Shown here piece by piece: positions 16,257 to 24,650 of a DNA stretch of 64,000 nt. This stretch comes from JAEMQF01 sp963791595 (lineage in GTDB: Bacteria > Pseudomonadota > Gammaproteobacteria > Burkholderiales > Burkholderiaceae_C): contig CAWBTF010000027.1 in NCBI GenBank assembly GCA_963791595.1, positions 1 through 64,000 on the forward strand, in the 5' to 3' direction. Positions within the stretch are counted from its first letter, which is position 1. The number at the start of each line of letters is the position of its first letter. The notes below the pieces were generated by a model. That model was not told the origin of the DNA. It did not search any database and worked only from the letters and a program-made list of their open reading frames with translations. The translations under genes and the position numbers were made by a program.

Positions 16257-17458
16257 CGCAAATCGCTCCCGGAACCCGAGCTTCCACTCGCGCCGCGGCG
16301 CGCCGTGCCGCCTTGGGCGGCGTGTTCGCGGCCACCGTGCTGGCCGCGCCTCACGCCGGCGCGGGACCGACGATTCCGTTCGGCGCCGAAGGCTACGTCA
16401 CCCTCGGCTACGCGATGCAGTTCTGGACCCGGGCGCAGAGCTTCACCTCGCCCACCGACAACGGCACTTCGTACGACTCGTTCTTCCGGCGCAACCGGCT
16501 TCTGTTTTCCGGGCAAGCGGATGACGTGTTCGGCTTCTACGTCCAGCTCGAGGCGGGCAACGACGACAAGGCCGGCAACGCCGACAAGTCGATCTTCTAC
16601 CGCGACTCGTACCTGACGGCCGACTTCAGCGATTCGCTGCGCGTGATCGTCGGCCGTTTCAAGAACACGTTCAGCCGCGAGAACCTCGAAGCCTGCCTCG
16701 AGCCGCTGAGCATCGACCGATCCGAAGTGATGGCCTACACGCCCTTCGGCGCCCAAGGCGGCAGCCGCGACACGGGAATCGCGCTTTGGGGCAACCTCGC
16801 CGACGCAGCCGTGCAGTACCGCGTGATGCTCGCCGACGGGCGCCAGGGCGATGAGGTGCCGAAGAAATCGCCACGCGTGACGGGCCGCTTGCACGTCTCG
16901 CTGTTCGACCCGGAGACCGATTACGGCTACAAGGCCACCTACCTCGGAACGCGCAAGGTGTTCACGCTCGGCGCGGCGTTCGACTTCCAGGCCGACGTCG
17001 CGTACGCCAACTTCCCCGCGCGCACGAATTCCAAGGACTACAAGGCGGTGACCGTCGACGGCTTGCTCGAGGTTCCCACTTCTTCCGGAACCTACACGCT
17101 GTCGGGCGCGTACTTCAAGTACGACACGGGCGGCGCGATCAACCAGAATCCGGACCCGCTGCTGTCGCTCTCTTCCGAACTGAAGGCGGCGTACCTGAAG
17201 GGCGCCTACCTGCTGCCCAACAAGGTCGGCCCAGGCCGGCTGCAGCCGTACTTTCGCTACGAGAAATCGGTGTACCGTCTGAACAGCGGCTTTCGCAATC
17301 AGCACTGGCGCGGCGTGGGCGTCAATTTCTATCAGAACGGCCAGAATCTCAGGCTGAGCCTCGAACACGCCAACGTCAAGTTCGATACCCAGCACCCCAC
17401 CGATGCGTCGCTGCAAAACTACAACCACACGACGCTCGCGCTGCAGTTCATCTTTTGA
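16253..17458 (+). CDS. Outer-membrane porin, phosphate-selective O/P type
   Basis: 401 aa with a signal peptide (AALGGVFAATVLAAPHAGA) and a beta-barrel that opens with FGAEGYVTLGYAMQFW and ends in an aromatic residue (TTLALQFIF), as outer-membrane barrels do. LSGQADDVFGFYVQLEAG-like and RVIVGRFKNTFSRENLE segments match Porin_O_P proteins. Start overlaps the triheme cytochrome stop. In this context it may form a conduit with the cytochromes rather than only take up anions. Confidence 0.85.
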   Translation: MTQIAPGTRASTRAAARRAALGGVFAATVLAAPHAGAGPTIPFGAEGYVTLGYAMQFWTRAQSFTSPTDNGTSYDSFFRRNRLLFSGQADDVFGFYVQLEAGNDDKAGNADKSIFYRDSYLTADFSDSLRVIVGRFKNTFSRENLEACLEPLSIDRSEVMAYTPFGAQGGSRDTGIALWGNLADAAVQYRVMLADGRQGDEVPKKSPRVTGRLHVSLFDPETDYGYKATYLGTRKVFTLGAAFDFQADVAYANFPARTNSKDYKAVTVDGLLEVPTSSGTYTLSGAYFKYDTGGAINQNPDPLLSLSSELKAAYLKGAYLLPNKVGPGRLQPYFRYEKSVYRLNSGFRNQHWRGVGVNFYQNGQNLRLSLEHANVKFDTQHPTDASLQNYNHTTLALQFIF

Positions 17459-17531
17459 TTTTCTCGTGCGGCGACGCAGGCGTTTGCCGGGTCGCTGCCC
17501 CGAAGTGATAGCCCAGGCAAGGAGATCGGAT

Positions 17532-19571
17532 ATGGCCCATGAGACCTTCATCGCCGTCGGTGCGCCGCGGTGCGTTGCCGCGTTTCTTGTCGCCGCCGCC
17601 GCTGCCCTGCTCGCGGCTTGCGGGGGCTCGGAGAGCAGCGGCAACCTGAAATTCAACAGCGCCGCGGCGCCGGCCGCCTCCGTCAACACACCGGCGCTGT
17701 TCGTCTTCTTCGACTCCGACGCCGACGGCACCGGCGACAGCATCGCCCGCATCGACCTCGACACCGACACGGTGATGCAGACCGCCGTGACCGGCGTTTC
17801 CGGCTCGGGTGGAACCCACAAGCAGGCGTTCTACGAAGGCCCGATCTGGGTGGGCGCGGGCCCGCTCGTCTGGGGCATCGACCCGACGACGCTGCAGGTT
17901 CTGCCGCGCGCCGCGGCCGCGTCGATCCAGGGAAACCGCGAGGGGACGGTCGGCGCGGCGGTCGTCAACGCCACCGCCGTCGGTGACGGCCGGGCCGTCG
18001 CGCTGGGCCTGGCGCGAAGCGCGTTGGCCGAGCAGACGCAATCGAAGGCCGCGCTCGCCGAGCGGGCCAGACTGCGCAGCTACTTCGACCGCACCAGCCT
18101 GAGCTACGAGGAGGCGCGCACGGTCGACATCTGCGCGGTGCGCGAGTCGCGCAGCGGCATCAACAGCAAGGTGTCGGAGCGCGTGTTCGCGCACGCCATC
18201 GCGGTCGCCAGTCCGTTCCACAACATGGGCTACAGCCCAGTGGGAATCGAGCCTTCGCCCGACGGCAAACTGACGATGTTCGCCGTGCGCCAGGGCGACC
18301 ACTCGTTCTTCCTCGATACCGATCCCGATTCGGCGACCTTCGGCCTGCCGGTGCGCTTCGTCTACCCGAGGCTCGGGGTCGTGAAGGACCAGTCGAACAG
18401 CGTCGTCAAGACCTTCCCCGGCGTGTACACCTCGGCGGGCGGAACGGCGCCGGGCAGGCTCAACTACAACCGCGTCGCCGCCGGCACATCGGAGGTCGAC
18501 AAGAACACCTACACCGAGCCGTGCGACTCGACCGCACTGAGGAACGCGAAGGGCGAAACCTGGTCGTGGTGGCCCGACGTGAACGGCGACACCATCACCG
18601 GCGTCAACATGGGAACGATCAACACCGCCGATCCGCAAGTGGTTCAGGTGCGCGTCCCGGTGATCGCACGCAGCAGTGCGCCCGTCGCGGCCGGTGGAAC
18701 CGGCTCGGCCGCGCTCGGCGTGGGCACGTACCGGCAGCGCACCGGCCCGTGGATGGCATCGCTGCTCAATCGCAACGTCGGCAGCGAGTTCCTCTTCACC
18801 GTGGAGAACGAGGGCGACAACAGCGAAAGCGTGTGGGACGTCACCAACCCGGCCAACGTGTTCGAGGTGCAGCGCATCGTCACCAACCTCAAGAACGTGC
18901 TCACGACGGACCTCGGCGCCACAGCGTTCGTCAAGGGCAATACCTACGCCGTGACGGTCAGCTACGTCTCGACCGGGGGCGTATCGACCGACGTCAACTA
19001 CCAGTACTTCTCGCTCGCGGCGGACGACCTCTCGGGCGCGAGCGCCGACGTGACACGTGCCTACCTGAAAAAGGTGACGGCCACCGACCCTGGCCCGAAC
19101 TTTATCCTGAACGGGCTGAACGGCCGCGCCGGCACCAGCGAAGCGAACATCGCCCGGCTCCAGGGCAGCGGCGCCAATACGCTGCAGTTCAGCGACGAAG
19201 TCTGGTTGCTGACCGGCACATCGGCCGGCGGCGCGATCGACGGATTCCAGATCCTCGACCTGAAAGGGCTGGGCGCGCCGTACCTGATCAAGGAGACGAT
19301 CGCGCTGCCCAGCGCCTTCACCGGCAGCCATTCGCCCAATGGCAAGAAGTTCTACCAGCTGCGCAACAACCTCGTCGACGTGATCGACACGCAAAGCCGC
19401 AAGCTGGTGAACGTGATTTCACTGCCCGGCACGGCGACTGGATTTGCCTTCGCGAGCTACAAAGCCACCCCCACCTCCGCGGCGGCGGGCAGCAGCGGCG
19501 CAGGCGGCGGCAGCGCAGGCGGCGGTGGCTCCGCCGGAGGCTGCATTCCCAACCCCTGCGGAGGCTGCTGA
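17532..19571 (+). CDS. Large lipoprotein with Gly-rich cysteine tail
   Basis: 679 aa. The lipobox LLAACGGS near residue 30 predicts lipidation. The body is acidic and repeat-poor, probably an extracellular beta-propeller-like domain (DSDADGTGDSIARIDLDTD resembles Ca-binding loops). The C-terminus is a Gly/Ser linker ending in GGCIPNPCGGC, four cysteines in the last nine residues. No enzyme family is recognised. It follows the porin and precedes the DUF169 gene by 9 nt. The tail could be a metal site or sorting signal. Confidence 0.75.
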   Translation: MAHETFIAVGAPRCVAAFLVAAAAALLAACGGSESSGNLKFNSAAAPAASVNTPALFVFFDSDADGTGDSIARIDLDTDTVMQTAVTGVSGSGGTHKQAFYEGPIWVGAGPLVWGIDPTTLQVLPRAAAASIQGNREGTVGAAVVNATAVGDGRAVALGLARSALAEQTQSKAALAERARLRSYFDRTSLSYEEARTVDICAVRESRSGINSKVSERVFAHAIAVASPFHNMGYSPVGIEPSPDGKLTMFAVRQGDHSFFLDTDPDSATFGLPVRFVYPRLGVVKDQSNSVVKTFPGVYTSAGGTAPGRLNYNRVAAGTSEVDKNTYTEPCDSTALRNAKGETWSWWPDVNGDTITGVNMGTINTADPQVVQVRVPVIARSSAPVAAGGTGSAALGVGTYRQRTGPWMASLLNRNVGSEFLFTVENEGDNSESVWDVTNPANVFEVQRIVTNLKNVLTTDLGATAFVKGNTYAVTVSYVSTGGVSTDVNYQYFSLAADDLSGASADVTRAYLKKVTATDPGPNFILNGLNGRAGTSEANIARLQGSGANTLQFSDEVWLLTGTSAGGAIDGFQILDLKGLGAPYLIKETIALPSAFTGSHSPNGKKFYQLRNNLVDVIDTQSRKLVNVISLPGTATGFAFASYKATPTSAAAGSSGAGGGSAGGGGSAGGCIPNPCGGC

Positions 19572-19580
19572 GGAGGCACG

Positions 19581-20312
19581 ATGCAACGCGACTACAAGAC
19601 CCTCGCCGCAGCACTGACGGAACTGCTGGGACTCGACTCGCCGCCGCTGGCGATCACGTTCACGCAGGAAGAGCCCGCCGGCGTCTCGCGCTACGCGGGC
19701 AGCATGCCGCAGCCCACCGCCGACGGCCGTACCGGCAAGGTGGCGGCAGGGTGCGTGTTCTGGATGAAGGCCACCCAGCAGACATTCCACACCTGCGCCG
19801 AGGATCACGCCAATTGCAGCGTCGGCAGCCTCACGCATGGGTTCATCCCGCTCGACGTGGCGGCGTCGCGCGACGACGTCAAGGCGATGGTCAGCGTCCA
19901 CTGGGTCACCCCAGAAATGTTCCCGGGGATACCGGTCATCAAGCAGCAGCCGCAATGTGTCGTCTACGGACCGCTGGCCGACACCGGAATCGACCCCGAC
20001 GTGGTGTTCCTGCGCCTGATCGGCAAGCAGGCGATGGCGCTGCACGACGCGATGCCCGACATTCGTTTCGAAGGCAAGCCGCAGTGCCACATCATCCCGA
20101 TGGCAAGAGAGCAGGGCCAGGTCGCGTTGAGCGTGGGCTGCATGGCGAGCCGAACCCGCACCGGGATGTCGAACACCGAGATGACGTGCGCGGTTCCGGC
20201 GGCCAGACTCGAAGAACTCGTGGGTCGCTTGCGCTCGAGCTGCGCCGCCGACAAGGCGATCGCCGCTTACGCCGCGAAGGACGCACAACGCTTCGCCCAG
20301 CGCGGCGCGTGA
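19581..20312 (+). CDS. DUF169 family protein
   Basis: 243 aa, starting MQRDYKTLAAALTELLGLDSPPLAITF, a typical DUF169 opening with the Pro-Pro-Leu-Ala/Gly-Ile block. Cysteines occur at GCVFWMKA, FHTCAEDHANCSVGSL, QCVVYGP, QCHIIPM and GCMASR, suggesting metal or cofactor binding. The biochemical role of the family is poorly defined. It sits among redox genes and overlaps the next gene by 4 nt. No signal peptide, so cytoplasmic. Confidence 0.85.
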   Translation: MQRDYKTLAAALTELLGLDSPPLAITFTQEEPAGVSRYAGSMPQPTADGRTGKVAAGCVFWMKATQQTFHTCAEDHANCSVGSLTHGFIPLDVAASRDDVKAMVSVHWVTPEMFPGIPVIKQQPQCVVYGPLADTGIDPDVVFLRLIGKQAMALHDAMPDIRFEGKPQCHIIPMAREQGQVALSVGCMASRTRTGMSNTEMTCAVPAARLEELVGRLRSSCAADKAIAAYAAKDAQRFAQRGA

Positions 20313-20740
20313 AGGTGTGGCACGAGCGCCGCATCGTCATGCTCGCGGCTCTCGTGCTGCCGGGGGTGGGCGTCGCGGCGGGGCACGCCAAGCCCGCCAA
20401 ACGCATCGAGCGCGTCTGGTTCGAGCGTTCCGCGGCGCTGGCCGACGCCGCCCGGCGCAACGTGAGCGTCGCCGATTTTCGGCGCGACATCGGTGCGCAC
20501 CGCGAGACGCTGCGTGAGATCGTCCGGGCGAACCGCAGTCCCCCCGCCGACATCCTGACGCTGCAGCGCTCGATGATCCTGATGAACGCGCTCTTGAACG
20601 CCGCCGCCGAATGCCACTCGGGAGGGCGCGTGGTGTGCCCGCCGGACCTGCTGCACCGGATCGACGAGCAGTTGCGCGAAGGCTTCGCCCAGCTCGAGGC
20701 GATCGACCGCGCCGCCCTTCGGGGCAAGGGGCCGAAATGA
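20309..20740 (+). CDS. Small exported protein of unknown function
   Basis: 143 aa from a GTG whose TGA-overlapping context (GTGA with the DUF169 stop) indicates coupling. A short N-terminal hydrophobic stretch (IVMLAALVLPGVGVAAG) suggests export; the rest is helical and basic (RSPPADILTLQRSMILMNALLNAAAECHSGG), with two cysteines near CHSGGRVVCPPD. The family is not recognised. Its stop overlaps the permease start by 4 nt. Confidence 0.65.
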   Translation: MKVWHERRIVMLAALVLPGVGVAAGHAKPAKRIERVWFERSAALADAARRNVSVADFRRDIGAHRETLREIVRANRSPPADILTLQRSMILMNALLNAAAECHSGGRVVCPPDLLHRIDEQLREGFAQLEAIDRAALRGKGPK

Positions 20741-21870
20741 CCGGCGCCACGCTGCCTGCCGCCCTGAACCAGAGCGCCGCGATCGCCGCGGGGCTGCTGC
20801 TGGACGCCGGATTCTGGATCGTCCTCAGCCTGGCGCTCGGCGGGCTCATTCGCGAGTACCTGAACACCGAGCGCGCCCGGCGCGCGATGCGTTCGCGCGG
20901 CCCCGCGAGCGTCGTCGCCGGAATGGGCCTGGGCGCGATGCTGCCGATCTGCAGTTGCGGCGTGATTCCGCTCACCGTCAGCTTCTACCTCGGCGGCGCG
21001 CGGCTCGCGGCCGTCATGGCGTTCACCGTCGCCACCCCGGTCATCAACCCGGCCGCGGTGGTGCTGTCGTACGCGCTGCTGGGGCCGGAGTTGACGTTGG
21101 CGTACGTGGCGTTCGGACTGACCGCGCCGCTGGTAGTCGGATACCTCACCGAAGGCTGGGCGGGGGGGCAGGTTCTTGCTCAGGCGCCGCGTCAGATGGC
21201 GTGCTGTGGCACACCAGCGGAACCGGCCGCTGCACCGGCCACGGCGCCGCCGCACAGCGTGCACATCAGGCGCGCGATGCGCTGGGCGTTCGGCGAGCTC
21301 GGGCCGATGCTCGGCTTTTACCTCGGCATCGGCATCGTGCTGGCCAGCGTGCTCAGCGTCGTCGTTCCTCCTGACTGGATCACGAAGTACCTGGGCGGTT
21401 CCGCACCGTTTGCGTCGCTGTTGCTGATCGCCTTGTTCGGCGCGTCGATCTACGTCTGCGCAGTGGCACACATTCCGCTCGTGGCCGCGCTGCTCGCCGC
21501 CGGGGCGGGGCCGGGCGCGGCGATCGTCTTCCTCGTCACCGGCGCGGCGACCAACCTGCCCGAATTGCTTGCATTGCAGCGCGTCCTGGGAACGCGAATC
21601 GTCGCGCTGTACGTCGGCAGCGTCGTCGCGCTGTCGGTGTTCGCCGGCTGGCTGGTCAACCTGTGGCTCGCCGACTACCGGCCCATGCTCGACCCGCTCG
21701 CGAGCATCGAGTACGGCGACCTCGCGGCGCGGCTCACGCCGGTCATCCCGCCCTGGCTCGCTTACGCGAGCGCGGTGCTCGTCGCGGCGCTGGCGCTCTG
21801 GGGGAGCTGGAACTGGCTGAGGCGATCGCTGGCGCGGTTCAAGGTCTTCGGATCCCTGCAGCGCGGTTGA
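20737..21870 (+). CDS. ArsP/YraQ-type permease
   Basis: 377 aa with about eight to ten hydrophobic segments and the permease motif LPICSCGVIPLTVSFYLGGA early in the protein. GAATNLPELLALQRVLG in the second half is the repeated counterpart. A cytoplasmic loop carries MACCGTPAEP. The PF03773 family includes organoarsenical exporters and metal-efflux proteins, so a metalloid or metal substrate is possible. It ends the plus-strand cluster and converges with the DsrH-like gene. Confidence 0.85.
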   Translation: MTGATLPAALNQSAAIAAGLLLDAGFWIVLSLALGGLIREYLNTERARRAMRSRGPASVVAGMGLGAMLPICSCGVIPLTVSFYLGGARLAAVMAFTVATPVINPAAVVLSYALLGPELTLAYVAFGLTAPLVVGYLTEGWAGGQVLAQAPRQMACCGTPAEPAAAPATAPPHSVHIRRAMRWAFGELGPMLGFYLGIGIVLASVLSVVVPPDWITKYLGGSAPFASLLLIALFGASIYVCAVAHIPLVAALLAAGAGPGAAIVFLVTGAATNLPELLALQRVLGTRIVALYVGSVVALSVFAGWLVNLWLADYRPMLDPLASIEYGDLAARLTPVIPPWLAYASAVLVAALALWGSWNWLRRSLARFKVFGSLQRG

Positions 21871-21951
21871 GGCCTTGTGCGGCTTTTCGGCGCGCGCCGG
21901 CGCGGGCGATCCGGACTACGCGTCGATGCGGGGCGCCGCCGGCGCGGCGCA

Positions 21952-22134
21952 TCAGCGCCAATACACGACCGTGTCCGACGCGGCGATGTCGTCCAGCACG
22001 GCCGCGTAAGGCTCGGCGCAGGGCCGCACCCGCACTTGCACGCCTTGCGCTTCGAGCGCCAGGCGCAGATCGCCGAGGTCGGCCGGCGCATCGCCCGGCG
22101 CATGCAGCAGCAAGATCAGCTTCGGCGCGCTCAT
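21952..22134 (-). CDS. Small DsrH/TusB-like protein
   Basis: 60 aa (MSAPKLILLLHAPGDAPADL, one Cys in VRPCAEP). Too short for firm assignment, but the Rossmann-like start and its position after two DsrE/F-like genes suggest a reduced TusB/DsrH subunit. Its ATG overlaps the preceding stop (ATGA at 22131-22134), so it is translationally coupled. Confidence 0.5.
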   Translation of the reverse strand: MSAPKLILLLHAPGDAPADLGDLRLALEAQGVQVRVRPCAEPYAAVLDDIAASDTVVYWR

Positions 22135-22382
22135 ATCCGGTACACGACATCGGCCGCGACGATCGCCGCGGCCAGCCGCGCCGGCACCTCGGCCGGGTCG
22201 GCGATTTCCTCGCAGGGAACTTCCGCGAATTCGAGCAGTTCGCGCTGTTCGCGCACCGCCGCATCGTCAGGCAGCATGCCTGCGCAAAGCACGCGCACGT
22301 CCGAGTGCAGCATGTACAGCCCGGCGGCGACGCGCAGCGCCTCGGCGGGTTTGTTGCTGGCGATGACGAGCACGCGCTTCAT
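22131..22382 (-). CDS. Small DsrF/TusC-like protein
   Basis: 83 aa (MKRVLVIASNKPAEALRVAAGL, LHSDVRVLCAGML). The beta-alpha start and size fit the DsrE/F superfamily. It is the middle member of three tightly packed genes downstream of a TusA-like gene. A sulfur-carrier role is inferred from context; sequence similarity is weak. Confidence 0.55.
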   Translation of the reverse strand: MKRVLVIASNKPAEALRVAAGLYMLHSDVRVLCAGMLPDDAAVREQRELLEFAEVPCEEIADPAEVPARLAAAIVAADVVYRI

Positions 22383-22386
22383 CGCG

Positions 22387-22683
22387 CTACAACACGACGA
22401 CGCGGTCGCAGTCGCGCGCCAGTTCGGCGTTCTGGAACTGGCTGCGCAGCTTCACGTCGGCCGGCGCTTGCCCGCTGCCGTACAGCTGCCACGCGTGTTC
22501 GCACACGTCGAGCCGCAATGCGCCGCTGCGCATCAAATCGAGAAGCGGCGGGGAAGTCAACAGCCGCACTCCCGTGTCGGTGAGGAAACATCGGCAAGTC
22601 CAGCCGCGCTGCGCGGCGGCACCGGCCAGGCCCAACAGCTGCGCGCCGGCGCTATCGTCCGTGGCAACCAGACCGAGCTTCAT
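22387..22683 (-). CDS. DsrE-family protein
   Basis: 98 aa from ATG 22683 (MKLGLVATDDSAGAQLLGLAGAA). Contains TCRCFLTDTGVRLL and LDVCEHAWQLYGSG; the cysteine in DVCEHAW is placed like the persulfide-carrying Cys of DsrE/TusD proteins. Followed by DsrF-like and DsrH-like genes with 4-nt spacing or overlap. Probably a cytoplasmic persulfide relay partner of the TusA-like protein upstream. Confidence 0.65.
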   Translation of the reverse strand: MKLGLVATDDSAGAQLLGLAGAAAQRGWTCRCFLTDTGVRLLTSPPLLDLMRSGALRLDVCEHAWQLYGSGQAPADVKLRSQFQNAELARDCDRVVVL

Positions 22684-22729
22684 TGCCGTGCGCAGCCCGC
22701 AGGGCTGCCCGCCGCAGCGCGACCGTTGC

Positions 22730-22984
22730 TCACAATTTTCGGATCGTCCAGCACTGGCTGCCGCCGCTGTCTTGCGTCTGCGCGACGATCTCGTCGCCTT
22801 GCGTCTGGCACATCGCGCTGATCGACTCGCCCGACGACGGGTTGTCGAACACCAGTTGCAGCGTGTCGCCGGACTCGAGTTTCTCGAGCGCCTTCTTGGT
22901 GTAGATCTGCGGGTGCGGGCAGACATAGCCCTGCACGTCGAGCCGATAGGCCCCGTCGCTCACCTTTTCGAACTTTGCTGCCAT
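22730..22984 (-). CDS. TusA-family sulfur carrier
   Basis: About 84 aa from ATG 22984, preceded by AGAAGG; a GTG 9 nt upstream is also in frame. GYVCPHPQIYTKKALEKL holds the family CPxP-type motif (here CPHP), whose Cys carries persulfide. DTLQLVFDNPSSGESI is the second conserved block. It lies immediately downstream of a YeeE/TsuA-type transporter, the usual partner in thiosulfate or persulfide import, and upstream of DsrE-like proteins. Confidence 0.9.
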   Translation of the reverse strand: MAAKFEKVSDGAYRLDVQGYVCPHPQIYTKKALEKLESGDTLQLVFDNPSSGESISAMCQTQGDEIVAQTQDSGGSQCWTIRKL

Positions 22985-23014
22985 CGTGGTCACCTTCTCG
23001 CGATCTAATACCGA

Positions 23015-24439
23015 CTACAACCCGATCGGCGTCTCGCGCGCCATCTTGCGTTCGATCCACCAATTGAAGAACTTCACGCCAACGTAGCCGCCTGCCGTCA
23101 TCCCCAGGCCGAACAGCCAGCCCGACGGGTCGCCGTTGGTCACGGTGGCGAAGAAGGCGCCGATGTTGCAGCCGATTGCGATGCGCGCGCCGATCCCCAT
23201 CAGAACCCCACCGCCAATGGCCCAAAGCGCGACCTCGAGTGTCGGGAACTTCAACTTGAACTCGTTGTTGAGCAGCGCCATCACGGCCGCACCGCCGATC
23301 ACCGCGACCGACATCCACAACACCGGATTGAACCAGGGGCTGGGGATGCCGTTGTCCAGGCCGAAGAAGATGTTGTCGGTGATCGCCATGCCCAGCTGCT
23401 GAAGCACCCAGCCGGCGCCTTGCGCCTCTTGTGTCGTGACGTAGAAATAGCCCGGGTCGAACACCGTGTCCTGCAGGCTCAAACCCTGGGTGTGGCCGAG
23501 CGCTTGCAGCAGCTCGCCCGCGTTGTTGATCCCGAAGCGCTGCTGCAGGCTTTGCATGACCCACATCTGAAGCCCGGCCGCCACGCCGAGCACCAGGCCG
23601 GCAATGGCGGTGCGGCGCGACGCCGTGACCATGCTCCACCAACCGGCCAGCTCGACCGCGAAGCCGCGCAAGCCGTCCTTGCGCTTGCGCAGGTAGCCCT
23701 GGCGGTACCAGCCGGCGTAAATCAACACCAGGATCGCCACGGCCGGGACGATCGCGTTCAGCAGCGAGTTGCCGATGAACGCCGCGGCGACCGGGTCGGC
23801 AAACCCGAGCTGCGCGCCCAGCGTGACGGACTTCAGATCCCAGATGTAGCCGGCCAGAAACTGGTCGTACCAGCCGGAGGTGGCCGAAACTTCGGCCGGC
23901 AGCGACTTTGCAGCGGCCGATGCAGCCCAAGAGGACGGAACCAAGCCGTCCCAGGCGCCGCCCAGGTCGACGAAAAAGGCCTGCGCGAAGCTCAGCGAAA
24001 GCACGACGAGCATCGCCGCGACGCTGCCCTCGCCGCTCTTGTAGAGCGACCCGGAGGCGCAGCCTCCCGTGAACACCATGCCGAAGCCGAAGATCGCTCC
24101 GCCGATCACCGAGTAGGCGCCGATCGGCGACGCATGGAACGTGCTCTTGCCGGCCACCGTGACCGCCGCCGACACCAGGCTGAACAGCACGATCGCGATC
24201 ATGATTCCCACCGCCATGCGGGGCACGCCGACGGCGAACAGATCGCGGATCGCCGAGGCCATGCAAAAGCGCCCGTACTGCAGCGACATTCCGTAGACCA
24301 GGCCGAACCAGAGGTAGGCGCAGAAGTACAGGTAGCGCGCATCGAGCGCCAGCACCCACACGCTGAGCACGGCGAAAGCGCCCATCACCGCCGCGGCACG
24401 CCGCCAGGCGCGCGCCCCCGACGCCGCTGGTCCAGTCAT
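23015..24439 (-). CDS. YeeE/YedE (TsuA-like) sulfur transporter, 474 aa
   Basis: Two-repeat membrane protein. Key cysteines are present: YGRFCMASAIRD, VFTGGCASGSLYKSGEG and RIAIGCNIGAFFA, matching the relay cysteines of thiosulfate transporters of the TsuA/YeeE family. About 12 hydrophobic segments. It is 30 nt upstream of the TusA-like gene, forming the classic TsuA-TsuB-like pair, so import of thiosulfate-derived sulfur is likely. A second homologue is divergently transcribed at 24651. Confidence 0.9.
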   Translation of the reverse strand: MTGPAASGARAWRRAAAVMGAFAVLSVWVLALDARYLYFCAYLWFGLVYGMSLQYGRFCMASAIRDLFAVGVPRMAVGIMIAIVLFSLVSAAVTVAGKSTFHASPIGAYSVIGGAIFGFGMVFTGGCASGSLYKSGEGSVAAMLVVLSLSFAQAFFVDLGGAWDGLVPSSWAASAAAKSLPAEVSATSGWYDQFLAGYIWDLKSVTLGAQLGFADPVAAAFIGNSLLNAIVPAVAILVLIYAGWYRQGYLRKRKDGLRGFAVELAGWWSMVTASRRTAIAGLVLGVAAGLQMWVMQSLQQRFGINNAGELLQALGHTQGLSLQDTVFDPGYFYVTTQEAQGAGWVLQQLGMAITDNIFFGLDNGIPSPWFNPVLWMSVAVIGGAAVMALLNNEFKLKFPTLEVALWAIGGGVLMGIGARIAIGCNIGAFFATVTNGDPSGWLFGLGMTAGGYVGVKFFNWWIERKMARETPIGL

Positions 24440-24650
24440 GCCGGCGCCGACCCCGACGCACGCCCGATCACATCCACATCGAACAAGCCGATCATTTGCA
24501 GTTCACCCGGCACGAGCGCCGTTCGCACAAGCATAGCGCCGAAAAGTCGTCGCGCTCCCCCGGTGGAACACGTAGGCCGCTGCGCTGCAGCTGGGTCATT
24601 GCGGTACTGCGAGCCGGCACCGCCCGCACCGCCGCGACGACAATGCCGGC

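Noticed and set aside
18521..20740. 739-aa frame overlapping the lipoprotein and DUF169 genes
   Set aside because: Only its last 143 codons, from GTG 20309, look like a protein; the rest is Arg/Gln-rich shadow of convincing genes.
24440..24650. Possible regulatory structure between the two YeeE-type genes
   Set aside because: Searched by eye; no convincing dyad, promoter pair or RNA structure seen.
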